Assembly (NCBI GenBank): GCA_025451995.1
Contig: JANWJE010000055.1
Span: 1 to 37,688 of the forward strand
DNA from: Parachlamydiaceae bacterium
GTDB taxonomy: Bacteria; Chlamydiota; Chlamydiia; Chlamydiales; Parachlamydiaceae
Reading direction: 5' to 3'
Length of the DNA stretch: 37,688 nucleotides
Shown: positions 7,717 to 15,695 of the stretch, piece by piece
Layout of the letters: every line of letters begins with the position of its first letter
How positions within the stretch are numbered: the first letter of the stretch is position 1
Made by a program: the position numbers and the translations under genes
The notes under the pieces: generated by a model
Database searches by the model: none
Seen by the model: the letters and a program-made list of their open reading frames with translations, nothing else
What the model was told of the DNA's origin: nothing

Positions 7717-8004
7717 ATGCTAAAAAAAATACCTTTAATTTTGTATTTTGCTTGTGCTATCTCTGTTTCCGCTCAAGAAAACCAAGACAATCAAAATAAT
7801 CCACCTCAAAATAATGAAGATGATCAATCCAAAGTCACTTTTCAAGGGGATTCACCAAGGTCAAACCCACGTTGGTATAAAAGTAAAGAAGCGAGACAAG
7901 AATATTTGAAAGGGGGGGGAGACTATCCTAAAAATACTTCACTAGATAATCCATCATCAAAAAAAGATCCTCGGTATTATAAAAATTCCACATCTAAAAG
8001 CTAA
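7717..8004 (+). CDS. Small secreted protein, asparagine/glutamine-rich
   Basis: 95 residues. A clear signal peptide (MLKKIPLILYFACAISVSA) is followed by a low-complexity stretch rich in Asn, Gln and Asp. Two similar segments then occur, SNPRWYKSKEA and KDPRYYKNSTS, which look like a short internal repeat of the form (S/D)PR(W/Y)YK. GGGAG six bases upstream of ATG supports translation. I recognise no family. It ends exactly where the convergent alpha/beta hydrolase gene ends. Confidence 0.65.
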   Translation: MLKKIPLILYFACAISVSAQENQDNQNNPPQNNEDDQSKVTFQGDSPRSNPRWYKSKEARQEYLKGGGDYPKNTSLDNPSSKKDPRYYKNSTSKS

Positions 8005-9009
8005 TTAAGAAGATTTTAAAAATTTTAAAATGGCATTGAGAACTTGTTCAGGAGCTTCTTCTTGAGGAAGATGGCCGCAATTGTTTATTAATAATTTCTC
8101 CGCATGGGGAAAATCTTGGTTAAATTTCTCATAATGCGCAATGGGAAGTAAACTATCGTATTTTCCCCAAATAATCAAAGTTGGCATTTTTAGCTTTGAA
8201 TATTTTGGCTGCATATCAATTAAGTGTTGGTTGTCAAATTTTTCAAGAGTTAAAAGAGATGCCTTTACCCCTCCTGGAAAGCGATAGGGTAGGCTATAGG
8301 CATCTACTTGTTCATCGGAAATTTTATCTGCATGATAGACAATTTGTTTTAAACCAAAACGCACCATCGTAGGATTCATAAATGCAGGCCAAATGTGTGC
8401 GATATGTTTGCCTATAGTTAAAGAGAATGATGTTTCTAATGGATATCCCAAAGCGCTTAAGAGCATCAGAGAGCGAATAGGACCGGGGTCTAAAAGGGCG
8501 AGTAATAGAGCGAGGCCGCCTCCCATGGAATTGCCTATAATATGTGCTTGGTTTATCCCTTTAGCCTTCATAAAGGCGTTAATTTGTTGAACGAATAAAT
8601 CTGCGCTATAAACATCTTCAACAGGTTTGTCGCTCAAGCCATAACCGATTAAATCAATTGCCCACACATGAAAGCCGGCTTCTGCGAGCGGATCTAATAA
8701 CGCTCTCCATGTAAACGAATGGGAGCGAAATCCGTGTAGAAAAAGAAGATGATCCGATCCAATTCCCTTTTCTACATAATGCATAGCAAGGGGGCCATGC
8801 GGGGATTGCCATTCCCAGAATTGCTTTCCCTCTTTAAGTTTTTGTTCTTCTTCCTGATCCAAAAATTGAATCTCCATAGAGACAAAAAGGGAAAATAATG
8901 CTATCCAAAAAAAAGCAAATAAGAGGACGAAGCATTTGATGATTTTTAAGCGATTCTTTTTCATAACCGAATTTTCTTTAATGCAGCATTTTATTTCAAT
9001 ACTAGACAT
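8005..9009 (-). CDS. Alpha/beta hydrolase, membrane-anchored
   Basis: 334 residues. One hydrophobic segment near the N-terminus (about residues 24-44) should anchor it in the membrane or direct export. The alpha/beta hydrolase core has the oxyanion region FLHGFRSHS (90-98), the nucleophile elbow GNSMGG with S161, the acid D285 in WGKYDSLLP and H313 in NCGHLPQEE, so the catalytic triad is complete. The substrate (ester or lipid) is not evident. An ATG at 8964 (MKKNRLK) is the alternative start. The start at 9009 has a full AAGGAGGT site 11 bases upstream, but that site is buried in a perfect palindrome (9013-9048). Confidence 0.85.
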   Translation of the reverse strand: MSSIEIKCCIKENSVMKKNRLKIIKCFVLLFAFFWIALFSLFVSMEIQFLDQEEEQKLKEGKQFWEWQSPHGPLAMHYVEKGIGSDHLLFLHGFRSHSFTWRALLDPLAEAGFHVWAIDLIGYGLSDKPVEDVYSADLFVQQINAFMKAKGINQAHIIGNSMGGGLALLLALLDPGPIRSLMLLSALGYPLETSFSLTIGKHIAHIWPAFMNPTMVRFGLKQIVYHADKISDEQVDAYSLPYRFPGGVKASLLTLEKFDNQHLIDMQPKYSKLKMPTLIIWGKYDSLLPIAHYEKFNQDFPHAEKLLINNCGHLPQEEAPEQVLNAILKFLKSS

Positions 9010-9012
9010 AAT

Positions 9013-9048
9013 GTAATCGCACCTCCTTGATCAAGGAGGTGCGATTAC
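9013..9048 (-). promoter_or_regulatory. Perfect 36 bp palindrome containing a ribosome-binding site
   Basis: GTAATCGCACCTCCTTGA and its exact reverse complement are adjacent. On the minus strand it carries AAGGAGGT (9028-9021) upstream of the hydrolase ATG, so the folded mRNA would hide the site. A similar hairpin lies at 29060-29085. It could instead be a terminator or protein-binding site. Confidence 0.6.
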
Positions 9049-9057
9049 ACCTTTCGT

Positions 9058-9195
9058 GATTCAAAATTTTGCCTAATGAAAGTTCCTTCCAAAGCAAAAA
9101 TTAACGATGGACATGAGAGGTTTAAAAATATTTAAAAACCTTATCATTATATCGTTCCATCATTTCCATCGTTGATTTTTTCTGCGTGGCAAACC
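9058..9195. repeat. TTAACGATGG palindrome family, short copy, inverted
   Basis: It contains GATTCAAAATTTTGCCTAAT, TTAACGATGGACATGAG, a central TTTAAAAATATTTAAA and CCATCATTTCCATCGTTGA. The same blocks occur at 20259 and 29457 in the opposite orientation. The outer right end is diverged, so its limit is approximate. The remaining gap to 9309 shows nothing I can name. Confidence 0.75.
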
Positions 9196-9309
9196 CTTGC
9201 ATTTATCATGGTTTTTGTCAAACTATTGAACTTTTTTGTGTATACATTATGTCTATTGTTAAATAAAAGATTTTGTTATAAAAATCATATAAAAAAAAGC
9301 TGGAGGATT

Positions 9310-9528
9310 ATGCGCTTTATTTTGAATTTTATTTTTTTCGGTGTTCTTTTCTATGCCATCCATATCCTTTTTCCTGACGCTTTTCACACAATGGTTGGTT
9401 GGGCCGATGCTATTTATAATTTTGTTCATGATATTTTAGCGACGTTATTTAGCAAAGCGCAAGACTGGAAAGAGCATAAAGCTCCAAGTCATCATCCGGA
9501 ACAGGTCTTTTCTTTTCTTTTGAGATGA
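9310..9528 (+). CDS. Small membrane protein upstream of hemolysin III
   Basis: 72 residues from the ATG at 9310, chosen because GGAGG lies five bases upstream. A longer in-frame start at 9172 would begin inside a palindromic repeat. One hydrophobic segment covers about residues 3-20 (FILNFIFFGVLFYAIHIL), then an amphipathic stretch and a hydrophilic, histidine-containing tail. Its TGA stop overlaps the ATG of the next gene (ATGATGA), so the two are translationally coupled and probably act together. I know no family for it. Confidence 0.65.
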   Translation: MRFILNFIFFGVLFYAIHILFPDAFHTMVGWADAIYNFVHDILATLFSKAQDWKEHKAPSHHPEQVFSFLLR

Positions 9529-10184
9529 TGAAAGAATTAGAACATAGTGAAGCATGGGAACAAGGGTTATTGCTCGGCGATGAATGGGCCAATTGTTTGA
9601 CGCATGGAGCTGGTTTACTATTGAGCGTTGTTGGATTGATCCTTTTAATTCAAACACCCTTACAAGAAAACAACTCTTGGAGATTGTTAATTTTTGCTGT
9701 ATATGGAATGAGTTTAGTCTTTTTATATGCAGCATCGACGTGTTATCATGCCCTGAAAAAACCAAAAATAAAAAAAATTCTTAGAAAAGTGGATCATTGT
9801 GCAATTTATTTATTGATTGCCGGATCCTATACCCCTTTTTCTCTAATGGTATTGGGGGATGTTCTCGGTTGGACGCTCTTTATCGTTGTTTGGTGTCTAG
9901 CTTTTTTTGGTATTTTTTATAAAATTTTTTTCTTTCATCATTCAAAGGTGTTTTCGACCGTCTTATATTTGTTTATGGGGTGGCTTGTGGTTCTTGTGGC
10001 AGAGCCGCTAATAGAGCGTTTTCATATTCATGGTCTTGGTTGGCTTGTCGGAGGGGGACTTTTTTATTCAATGGGTGTTATTTTTTTTATTTTTGATAAA
10101 AGAAAATTTTATCATGCGATCTGGCATCTTTTCGTATTGGGAGGAAGCCTTTGCCATTACCTCGCCATCTTTTTTTATTTATAG
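9525..10184 (+). CDS. Hemolysin III / PAQR-family membrane protein
   Basis: 219 residues with about seven membrane segments. It carries the marks of the YqfA/hemolysin III branch of the PAQR superfamily: NCLTHGAGLLLS near the N-terminus, STCYHAL (about residues 73-79), DHCAIYLLIAGSYTPF and the C-terminal HAIWHLFVLGG. The conserved His, Asp and Ser residues would form the zinc site proposed for this superfamily. Bacterial members sit in the cytoplasmic membrane; hemolytic activity has been reported for one, but the usual role is unclear. Translation is coupled to the small membrane protein upstream by ATGA overlap; there is no separate ribosome-binding site. Confidence 0.9.
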   Translation: MMKELEHSEAWEQGLLLGDEWANCLTHGAGLLLSVVGLILLIQTPLQENNSWRLLIFAVYGMSLVFLYAASTCYHALKKPKIKKILRKVDHCAIYLLIAGSYTPFSLMVLGDVLGWTLFIVVWCLAFFGIFYKIFFFHHSKVFSTVLYLFMGWLVVLVAEPLIERFHIHGLGWLVGGGLFYSMGVIFFIFDKRKFYHAIWHLFVLGGSLCHYLAIFFYL

Positions 10185-10195
10185 TGGAACTTCCG

Positions 10196-10852
10196 TTATA
10201 GAGCAAGCTCTCTGCTTCCGCTTTTCTCTTTGCTGTTATCAATAAGAATTTTATAGACAAAAAGGCTGACGATTGCAGAAAAAAAACACCATACGGATGC
10301 AAAGGTTGTTCTATAAAAGTAATCAGCTAAGACAAAAGAAGTAATCACTAGTAAACCATAAAGCCATACTTTTTTTAAGCTTGATAAAAAAAGTGGGAAC
10401 ATAACGATCAGGGGATAAAGAATTTCCTGACTTGGAATATGCCCTAAATATTGCAAACTATAGTGGATCACTTTTACATTGATGTCCTCTCGAATGGCAT
10501 ATGTTAAATTTAAAATTGAAAGGGCAAGCCCAAAATAGAGATTGATAAACAATAAGGATTTTCGCCATAAAACTTTTTCTAATAAAGCGAATGTTAATGG
10601 AATCCAAATCGGCCAAATAAAAAAAGCAAAGGTTAGAAAAGCACGTTCCGCATTTATAAATAATTCATGGTCTCCAAACCCTTTTTTTAGATGGAGCCAA
10701 ATTAACCCCTCAGAAAACTGTTGAAAGGCAAATAATAGGGGAATTCCAGCTAAAAAATATTGCGGCAAAGAGTTGCTTCTTTTTAGACTAAGTCCACCTG
10801 CTGTCCCCAATAAAAGAGCTGCTGTAAAACTAGCTTCTGCTGAAAAACACAT
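10196..10852 (-). CDS. DUF6629-type integral membrane protein
   Basis: 218 residues with about seven hydrophobic segments. It begins MCFSAEASFTAALLLGTAGG, the start typical of a family of uncharacterised bacterial membrane proteins with an MCFSAxASF opening (I believe DUF6629). Function is unknown. It is convergent with hemolysin III (11 bp between stop codons). Upstream, across an 85 bp palindrome, lies the CorC-like gene in the same direction, so it may be the last gene of a three-gene minus-strand unit (13411 to 10196). Confidence 0.7.
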   Translation of the reverse strand: MCFSAEASFTAALLLGTAGGLSLKRSNSLPQYFLAGIPLLFAFQQFSEGLIWLHLKKGFGDHELFINAERAFLTFAFFIWPIWIPLTFALLEKVLWRKSLLFINLYFGLALSILNLTYAIREDINVKVIHYSLQYLGHIPSQEILYPLIVMFPLFLSSLKKVWLYGLLVITSFVLADYFYRTTFASVWCFFSAIVSLFVYKILIDNSKEKSGSRELAL

Positions 10853-10865
10853 CGTTTATTCCTAT

Positions 10866-10952
10866 AGACCCCTTTCGAAACTCTATGTGCTTGATAAAAA
10901 GAATCCAAAAACCTTTCTTTTTCTCAAGCAAAGCGAGTTTCGAAAGAGGTCT
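10866..10952. repeat. TAGACCTCTT palindrome family, 87 bp copy
   Basis: AGACCCCTTTCGAAACTC at the left pairs with GAGTTTCGAAAGAGGTCT at the right. Inside, GTGCTTGATAAAAAG pairs imperfectly with CTTTTTCTCAAGCA. It sits between two minus-strand genes, and its right end touches the stop codon of the upstream one. Confidence 0.85.
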
Positions 10953-12181
10953 TATTTAAAATAGATTAATACTTTGTCAACCCTTCTACCATCCATTTTT
11001 ACAATTTTAAAATGGAATTTTTCCCAAATAAAATAATCCCCAATTTTCGGAATGCAACCTAATCGTTGCATACAAAACCCACCTAAAGTTCTAAAAATTT
11101 CTTTTTCTTCTTCAGGAAGGGTATCAATATCAAATTGTTCTTTGAATTCATCGATGGGTAACATCCCATCTACAAGCCATGATCCATCTTTTCTTTGAAT
11201 GACCGGATTGTCTGCAAGAACGCCTGTTCCGGGAACATCTCCAACAATTGATTCTAAGACATCATGCAGGGTAATTAATCCTTGGACTCCACCATATTCA
11301 TCCGTGACAAGGGCCAATTGATCGGGTGTTTTCTTAAAAATTTCGAGAAGTTGTATCACTCGCATGTTTTCTGGAACAAATAATGGTGGTTTTATCACTT
11401 TTTTTATTTCTAAAGTGTGCATGCTTAATAATTGATTTAACATATCTTTTGAGGTAACAAAACCAATCACATTGTCCAATTCTCCATCGCATACAGGAAA
11501 TCTATTATGCGGCGATTCATTTAATTTAGCTTGCAACTCAGCGGAAGAAATTTGATCATCTATCCATTCGATATCCATTCGCGGGATCATGAGAATATTA
11601 ACTCGTCGATTTCCCAGACGAAAAATACTTTCAACCATGTCGTGTTCAATTTCTTTAATGACACCTGCCTGAGTTCCCTCTTCAAGGATCAATTTGATCT
11701 CCTCTTCAGTGATTTTTTCTTGAATTTTTCCTTTAGATAGGAGCTTTGCAATAAATTCAAAAGAGATCACAAATGGATAGGTGAGTTTGATGAGCCCTTT
11801 GATGCTATAAGCGGTAAAGGGAGCTAGTTTTTTCCAGTAGATAGCTCCTAAAGTTTTAGGAATCATCTCAGTCACAAATAGCATTGTTAAAGTCAATAAA
11901 ACGGAGAACAAGGCAACCCATTTATCTCCGTATAACTCATTCACTTGAGCACCGACGCCTGCAGCACCAAACGTATGGGCAGCTGTATTGATTGTTAATA
12001 TAGCCGCTAAGGGGCGATCGATTCTCAATTTTAAATCAGCAAGGATGTTTCCTACAGCAGGTCGTTTTTTTTTTAAAAGTGACACATACCCATTTGTACA
12101 GCAAAGTAAAACTGCTTCTAAAATTGAGCAAGTAAAGGAGAAGAAATGGGACGTTAAGTAATAAAAAAGGAGCAGTGTCAT
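10952..12181 (-). CDS. CNNM/CorC-family membrane protein with CBS pair (HlyC/CorC-like)
   Basis: 409 residues. The N-terminal DUF21-type membrane domain (about residues 1-140) contains NTAAHTFGAAGVG and VTEMIPKTLGA, both typical of this family. It is followed by EEEIKLILEEG (about 157-167) and a CBS pair (about 195-320) with IPRMDIEWID, NRFPVCDGELDNVIGFV and DQLALVTDEYGGVQGLIT. The C-terminal CorC-HlyC domain has SWLVDGMLPIDEF and FRTLGGF. Proteins of this type are linked to magnesium or cobalt export. It starts 15 bp after the Inc candidate ends, so both are likely on one mRNA. No ribosome-binding site is obvious. Confidence 0.9.
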   Translation of the reverse strand: MTLLLFYYLTSHFFSFTCSILEAVLLCCTNGYVSLLKKKRPAVGNILADLKLRIDRPLAAILTINTAAHTFGAAGVGAQVNELYGDKWVALFSVLLTLTMLFVTEMIPKTLGAIYWKKLAPFTAYSIKGLIKLTYPFVISFEFIAKLLSKGKIQEKITEEEIKLILEEGTQAGVIKEIEHDMVESIFRLGNRRVNILMIPRMDIEWIDDQISSAELQAKLNESPHNRFPVCDGELDNVIGFVTSKDMLNQLLSMHTLEIKKVIKPPLFVPENMRVIQLLEIFKKTPDQLALVTDEYGGVQGLITLHDVLESIVGDVPGTGVLADNPVIQRKDGSWLVDGMLPIDEFKEQFDIDTLPEEEKEIFRTLGGFCMQRLGCIPKIGDYFIWEKFHFKIVKMDGRRVDKVLIYFK

Positions 12182-12196
12182 ATATTTTGAATTAAA

Positions 12197-13411
12197 TTAA
12201 ACCATAAAGAGTCCTGTAAGCTCCTCTTCATTCATAGGAGAGTTTCTGGGGACTTTAACAATTTCTTCATTTGAAATCAAAGCTTGATTTTCTTCCCCGC
12301 TCCCATTCATTTGAGCTTCGATATCATTTGAGGGAGCTTTATTTGAGGATTCCAGATTCGGATCGGATCCCTGAGAGCTGACTTTTTCTAGTTTTTCAGA
12401 CTTAGGTGTAATTTTCCATCCTTTGGGTGTCTCAAAATAGGAGACGTCGCGTGTCAATTGAAAACGTTGTTTCACTTGGGTTTGATAGTCTTCCAGTAAC
12501 TGAAGAAATCTAGGTGGCGTCTGCGCTCGCTCTATGTAGACCCCAGCGCTTATTCCCCGTTCTCTTATTTCATCAGAGACAGAGTCTTGGCTCGATTGAC
12601 GAAGAGGCAAGGATGGAAACCTGGGAAGTGAAGGAACTTCAGTGATGTATACAATTGGTTCAAGTTGTTCTAGTCCAACTCTTAAAGGATCAGTTGAAGG
12701 CAGCTTATGAATAATGGTTGAAATGACGCGGCAATAGACATCATCTTTTTTTAAATCAGAAGGAAGTTCAACATAACTTTTTAAACAATTTTGAATGAGA
12801 GTATCGAGTCTTTCATGAACGGCAAAGTGAGCAAAATCTAATGGGATCGTTCGATTCTTTTTTTCTTCATTCATTTCTCTTAATAATAATTGCTCATATC
12901 GTTGGATGACTTTGAGCTTTTTTATAAATTTTTTAAAAATGCGGGCATTTTCAATTGCTTCTCTGTTTCTTTTTGATTGCTTATCTTCCTCGTTGAGTTC
13001 AAAAGCCAGTTTGGTTTCATAAAAAGAAAGTGCTGATCGAATGAATATGCTGGATATAATCACTCCAAAACCAACCCATTTTGCTGCCTCATTTTTCTTG
13101 ATCACTGTTAATGATATGGCGCCACCCACCTCAAAAAGAGTGGAAATGGCAGTTAAAGTAGTGAGAAGGGTAAGTTCGTTATTAAAACTTATATTTGAAG
13201 AGCAAAAAACCCTCTTTCTTAACTTTTCACCCCTTTGAACTGATTCATCCGTTTGTTGTTTTAAGACTTCAATTTGTGTTTTTACAATGGAATAAATAGC
13301 ATCAAGCTGATCATTGGAAAGAACTGAGCTGGTTAAAATATTCTGATTAAAAGTGGTTACTTGCTCTACAAACGCTCTATAACTTTGAGATTCTAAAATA
13401 TTGATAGACAT
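12197..13411 (-). CDS. Candidate inclusion membrane (Inc) protein
   Basis: 404 residues, no signal peptide, and a paired hydrophobic region of about 50 residues: segment one about 80-104 (TLLTTLTAISTLFEVGGAIS), segment two about 111-130 (WVGFGVIISSIFIRSALSF). This two-lobed arrangement inside an otherwise soluble protein is the hallmark used to predict chlamydial Inc proteins, which are type III secreted into the vacuole membrane. The region after residue 130 is charged and helical; the C-terminal 130 residues are rich in Ser, Pro and Glu and look disordered. No sequence family is recognised. The ATG follows a run of eight G on the mRNA; a further AGGAGG lies too far upstream to serve it. The assignment rests on topology only. 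Confidence 0.5.
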   Translation of the reverse strand: MSINILESQSYRAFVEQVTTFNQNILTSSVLSNDQLDAIYSIVKTQIEVLKQQTDESVQRGEKLRKRVFCSSNISFNNELTLLTTLTAISTLFEVGGAISLTVIKKNEAAKWVGFGVIISSIFIRSALSFYETKLAFELNEEDKQSKRNREAIENARIFKKFIKKLKVIQRYEQLLLREMNEEKKNRTIPLDFAHFAVHERLDTLIQNCLKSYVELPSDLKKDDVYCRVISTIIHKLPSTDPLRVGLEQLEPIVYITEVPSLPRFPSLPLRQSSQDSVSDEIRERGISAGVYIERAQTPPRFLQLLEDYQTQVKQRFQLTRDVSYFETPKGWKITPKSEKLEKVSSQGSDPNLESSNKAPSNDIEAQMNGSGEENQALISNEEIVKVPRNSPMNEEELTGLFMV

Positions 13412-13529
13412 TGCCCCCCCCTTTTTTCTTTTTTATCCTCCTTTCAATGTTTTTTTAAAAGTTGTCTTTATAAAAAAAAAGAGATATATCTTTTTTTTGA
13501 ATGATCATTAAACATTCTTGTAAATCGAT

Positions 13530-15602
13530 ATGTACGAACAAAATCCTTTGTATACTAACCGGTTAATCCATCAAAAATCCCCCTATTTGCTACAACATGC
13601 CCATAATCCGGTCGATTGGTACCCTTGGGGCGAAGAAGCTTTTTCTGCGGCAAAAGAAAATGATAAGCCAATCTTTTTATCAATAGGATATGCCACATGC
13701 CATTGGTGCCATGTGATGGAAAGAGAATCATTTGAAAATATCGAAGTCGCCCGTTTAATGAATGAAACCTTTATCAATATAAAAATCGATCGTGAAGAAT
13801 TGCCTGAAGTCGACAGCCTTTATATGGAATTTGCCCAAAGTATGATGGCAGGTGCTGCCGGTTGGCCTTTAAATGTCATCCTTACTCCTAATCTTGAACC
13901 TTTTTTTGCGGCGACCTATCTCCCTCCTTATAGCAGTCATGGTTTAATGGGATTAACTGATTTAATTGAGCGTATTTCCGATCTTTGGTCGGGTGAAGAA
14001 CGCGAGCAAATTTTGAACCAAGCAGAAAAAATCGTTCAAGTCTTTTCTAACAGCATTCAAGCAATAGGGGAAGTCATTCCAGAACCTGAAGAAATAGAAG
14101 AGACGGCAGAATTATTATTCAAAATGGCTGACCCTATTTACGGAGGCATCAAAGGAGCCCCTAAGTTCCCTATTGGATATCAATATAGTTTTCTTTTGCG
14201 CTATTTTAAGCAATCTCAAGATACCCGTGCACTTTTTATAGTTGACAAGACCTTAGAGATGATGCATCGGGGGGGAATCTATGATCATTTAGGGGGCGGT
14301 TTTTCACGCTATAGCGTCGATGAAAAATGGATGATTCCACATTTTGAAAAAATGTTATATGACAATGCAATCCTAGCTCATTGTTATTTAGAAGCATGGC
14401 AACTTACAAAAAAAGAGATGTATCGTGAAGTGTGCAAGGGAATTTTGGATTATCTTATGAGAGATATGTCTCATGTTGATGGGGGATTTTTTTCAGCTGA
14501 AGACGCAGATTCTGAAGGGCATGAAGGTCTTTTTTACACATGGCCTTATGAAGAAATCGCAAAGATTCTTGAAGACGAAAGTTCTTTATTTTGTGAGTTT
14601 TACAATATCATAAACGAAGGGAATTTTGAAAGCAGGAATATTCTTTATCAAACAATGTCTATAGACGAATTTGCAGCTCTTCATCAAATCAATCGCGATG
14701 AGCTGCGCAGTCAATTTGAAAGAAATCGCAAAAAACTTTGGCAAATTCGGGAACAGCGGGTTCACCCCCTCAAGGATGATAAAATTTTAACTGCTTGGAA
14801 TGGGCTCGCTATTTACACTTTCGCTGAGGCGGGCAAGGCGCTCATGCATGAGCCTTATTTCCATATGGCCATCAAATCTGCTAAATTCATTAAAAAACAT
14901 CTTTGGAAAAATGGAGAGTTATTGAGAAGGTGGCGCGATGGACAAGCGATGTTTTCTGGAGGACTTGATGAATACGCCTTTATGATCCATGGTCTTTTAG
15001 CATTGTTTGAGGCGAATGGCGGGGTTGAATGGTTAGAATGGGCGATAGAAATGGCCAAAAAATTAAAAGAGATCTACAAGGCGGAAGAAGGGGGAGCGTT
15101 TTATCAAACAGATGGGAAAGATAAAAATTTAATCTTAAGACGCTGTCAATTTTCAGATGGAGCTGAGCCTTCCGGAAACGCCGTTCATGCTGAAAATCTC
15201 ATTAAACTTTATCAAATTACTGGAGATGAAGATTATCTTAATCAAGCAGAAGATATTTTTAAGGGAGTAAGCGAATATTTTGAAAATTATCCCCCTGGAT
15301 ATTGTTACCATGCAATGAGTCTTCTCAGATATTATGATTTGAATCGAGCGACAATCATTGTTTCCTTGAATTCAAAAAAAGAATATGAAAAGGAATTAAA
15401 AGAAAAAATTTATCAATTATTTATCCCCCATAAAGCGATCATTTGGCAAACTGGGGATGTGGAATTGGAGGAAATTCTTCCATTTATTAAAGATTATGAA
15501 GCGATCAACGACAAAACAACGCTTTTTATTTGTCACCAAGGGGTTTGCAACGCGCCAATTGAAAAATTACCTGAAATGCTGGATGTCATTGAAAAACTAT
15601 AA
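13530..15602 (+). CDS. DUF255 / YyaL-type thioredoxin-fold protein
   Basis: 690 residues, the usual length for the family that includes YyaL and human SPATA20. The N-terminal thioredoxin-like domain starts [20 protein letters not shown] and holds [13 protein letters not shown] with the CxxC at about residues 54-57, followed by [10 protein letters not shown]. The remainder is an (alpha/alpha)6-barrel resembling N-acylglucosamine epimerases, with [34 protein letters not shown] and [12 protein letters not shown]. The biochemical role is not settled; a redox or sugar-related function has been proposed from the fold. No ribosome-binding site precedes the ATG. It is divergent from the Inc candidate, with 118 bp between them. 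Confidence 0.88.
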   Translation: MYEQNPLYTNRLIHQKSPYLLQHAHNPVDWYPWGEEAFSAAKENDKPIFLSIGYATCHWCHVMERESFENIEVARLMNETFINIKIDREELPEVDSLYMEFAQSMMAGAAGWPLNVILTPNLEPFFAATYLPPYSSHGLMGLTDLIERISDLWSGEEREQILNQAEKIVQVFSNSIQAIGEVIPEPEEIEETAELLFKMADPIYGGIKGAPKFPIGYQYSFLLRYFKQSQDTRALFIVDKTLEMMHRGGIYDHLGGGFSRYSVDEKWMIPHFEKMLYDNAILAHCYLEAWQLTKKEMYREVCKGILDYLMRDMSHVDGGFFSAEDADSEGHEGLFYTWPYEEIAKILEDESSLFCEFYNIINEGNFESRNILYQTMSIDEFAALHQINRDELRSQFERNRKKLWQIREQRVHPLKDDKILTAWNGLAIYTFAEAGKALMHEPYFHMAIKSAKFIKKHLWKNGELLRRWRDGQAMFSGGLDEYAFMIHGLLALFEANGGVEWLEWAIEMAKKLKEIYKAEEGGAFYQTDGKDKNLILRRCQFSDGAEPSGNAVHAENLIKLYQITGDEDYLNQAEDIFKGVSEYFENYPPGYCYHAMSLLRYYDLNRATIIVSLNSKKEYEKELKEKIYQLFIPHKAIIWQTGDVELEEILPFIKDYEAINDKTTLFICHQGVCNAPIEKLPEMLDVIEKL

Positions 15603-15614
15603 ACTTAGAGCGTA

Positions 15615-15633
15615 TATACTGCTTCCAGTTGAA
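15615..15633. repeat. Solo end of the TATACTGCTTCC repeat
   Basis: TATACTGCTTCCAGTTGAA is identical over 19 bases to the reverse complement of the right end of the element at 35625. No second end is nearby. It lies 12 bases after the DUF255 gene stop and upstream of the TPR gene promoter. Confidence 0.65.
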
Positions 15634-15640
15634 AATTTAC

Positions 15641-15669
15641 TTCGATATAAAGGTGTCTTTTGGTATAAT
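15641..15669 (+). promoter_or_regulatory. Extended -10 promoter of the TPR gene
   Basis: TGGTATAAT (15661-15669) is a perfect -10 with an upstream TG. The -35 is weak (TTCGAT, 17 bases upstream). Transcription would start near 15676, leaving a leader of about 20 bases with no clear ribosome-binding site. Confidence 0.5.
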
Positions 15670-15695
15670 GAGTGTAAAAATATACTATAGATATA

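Noticed and set aside
9172-9309. Long start for the small membrane protein
   Set aside because: It begins inside the palindrome at 9058-9195 with no ribosome-binding site; 9310 has GGAGG.
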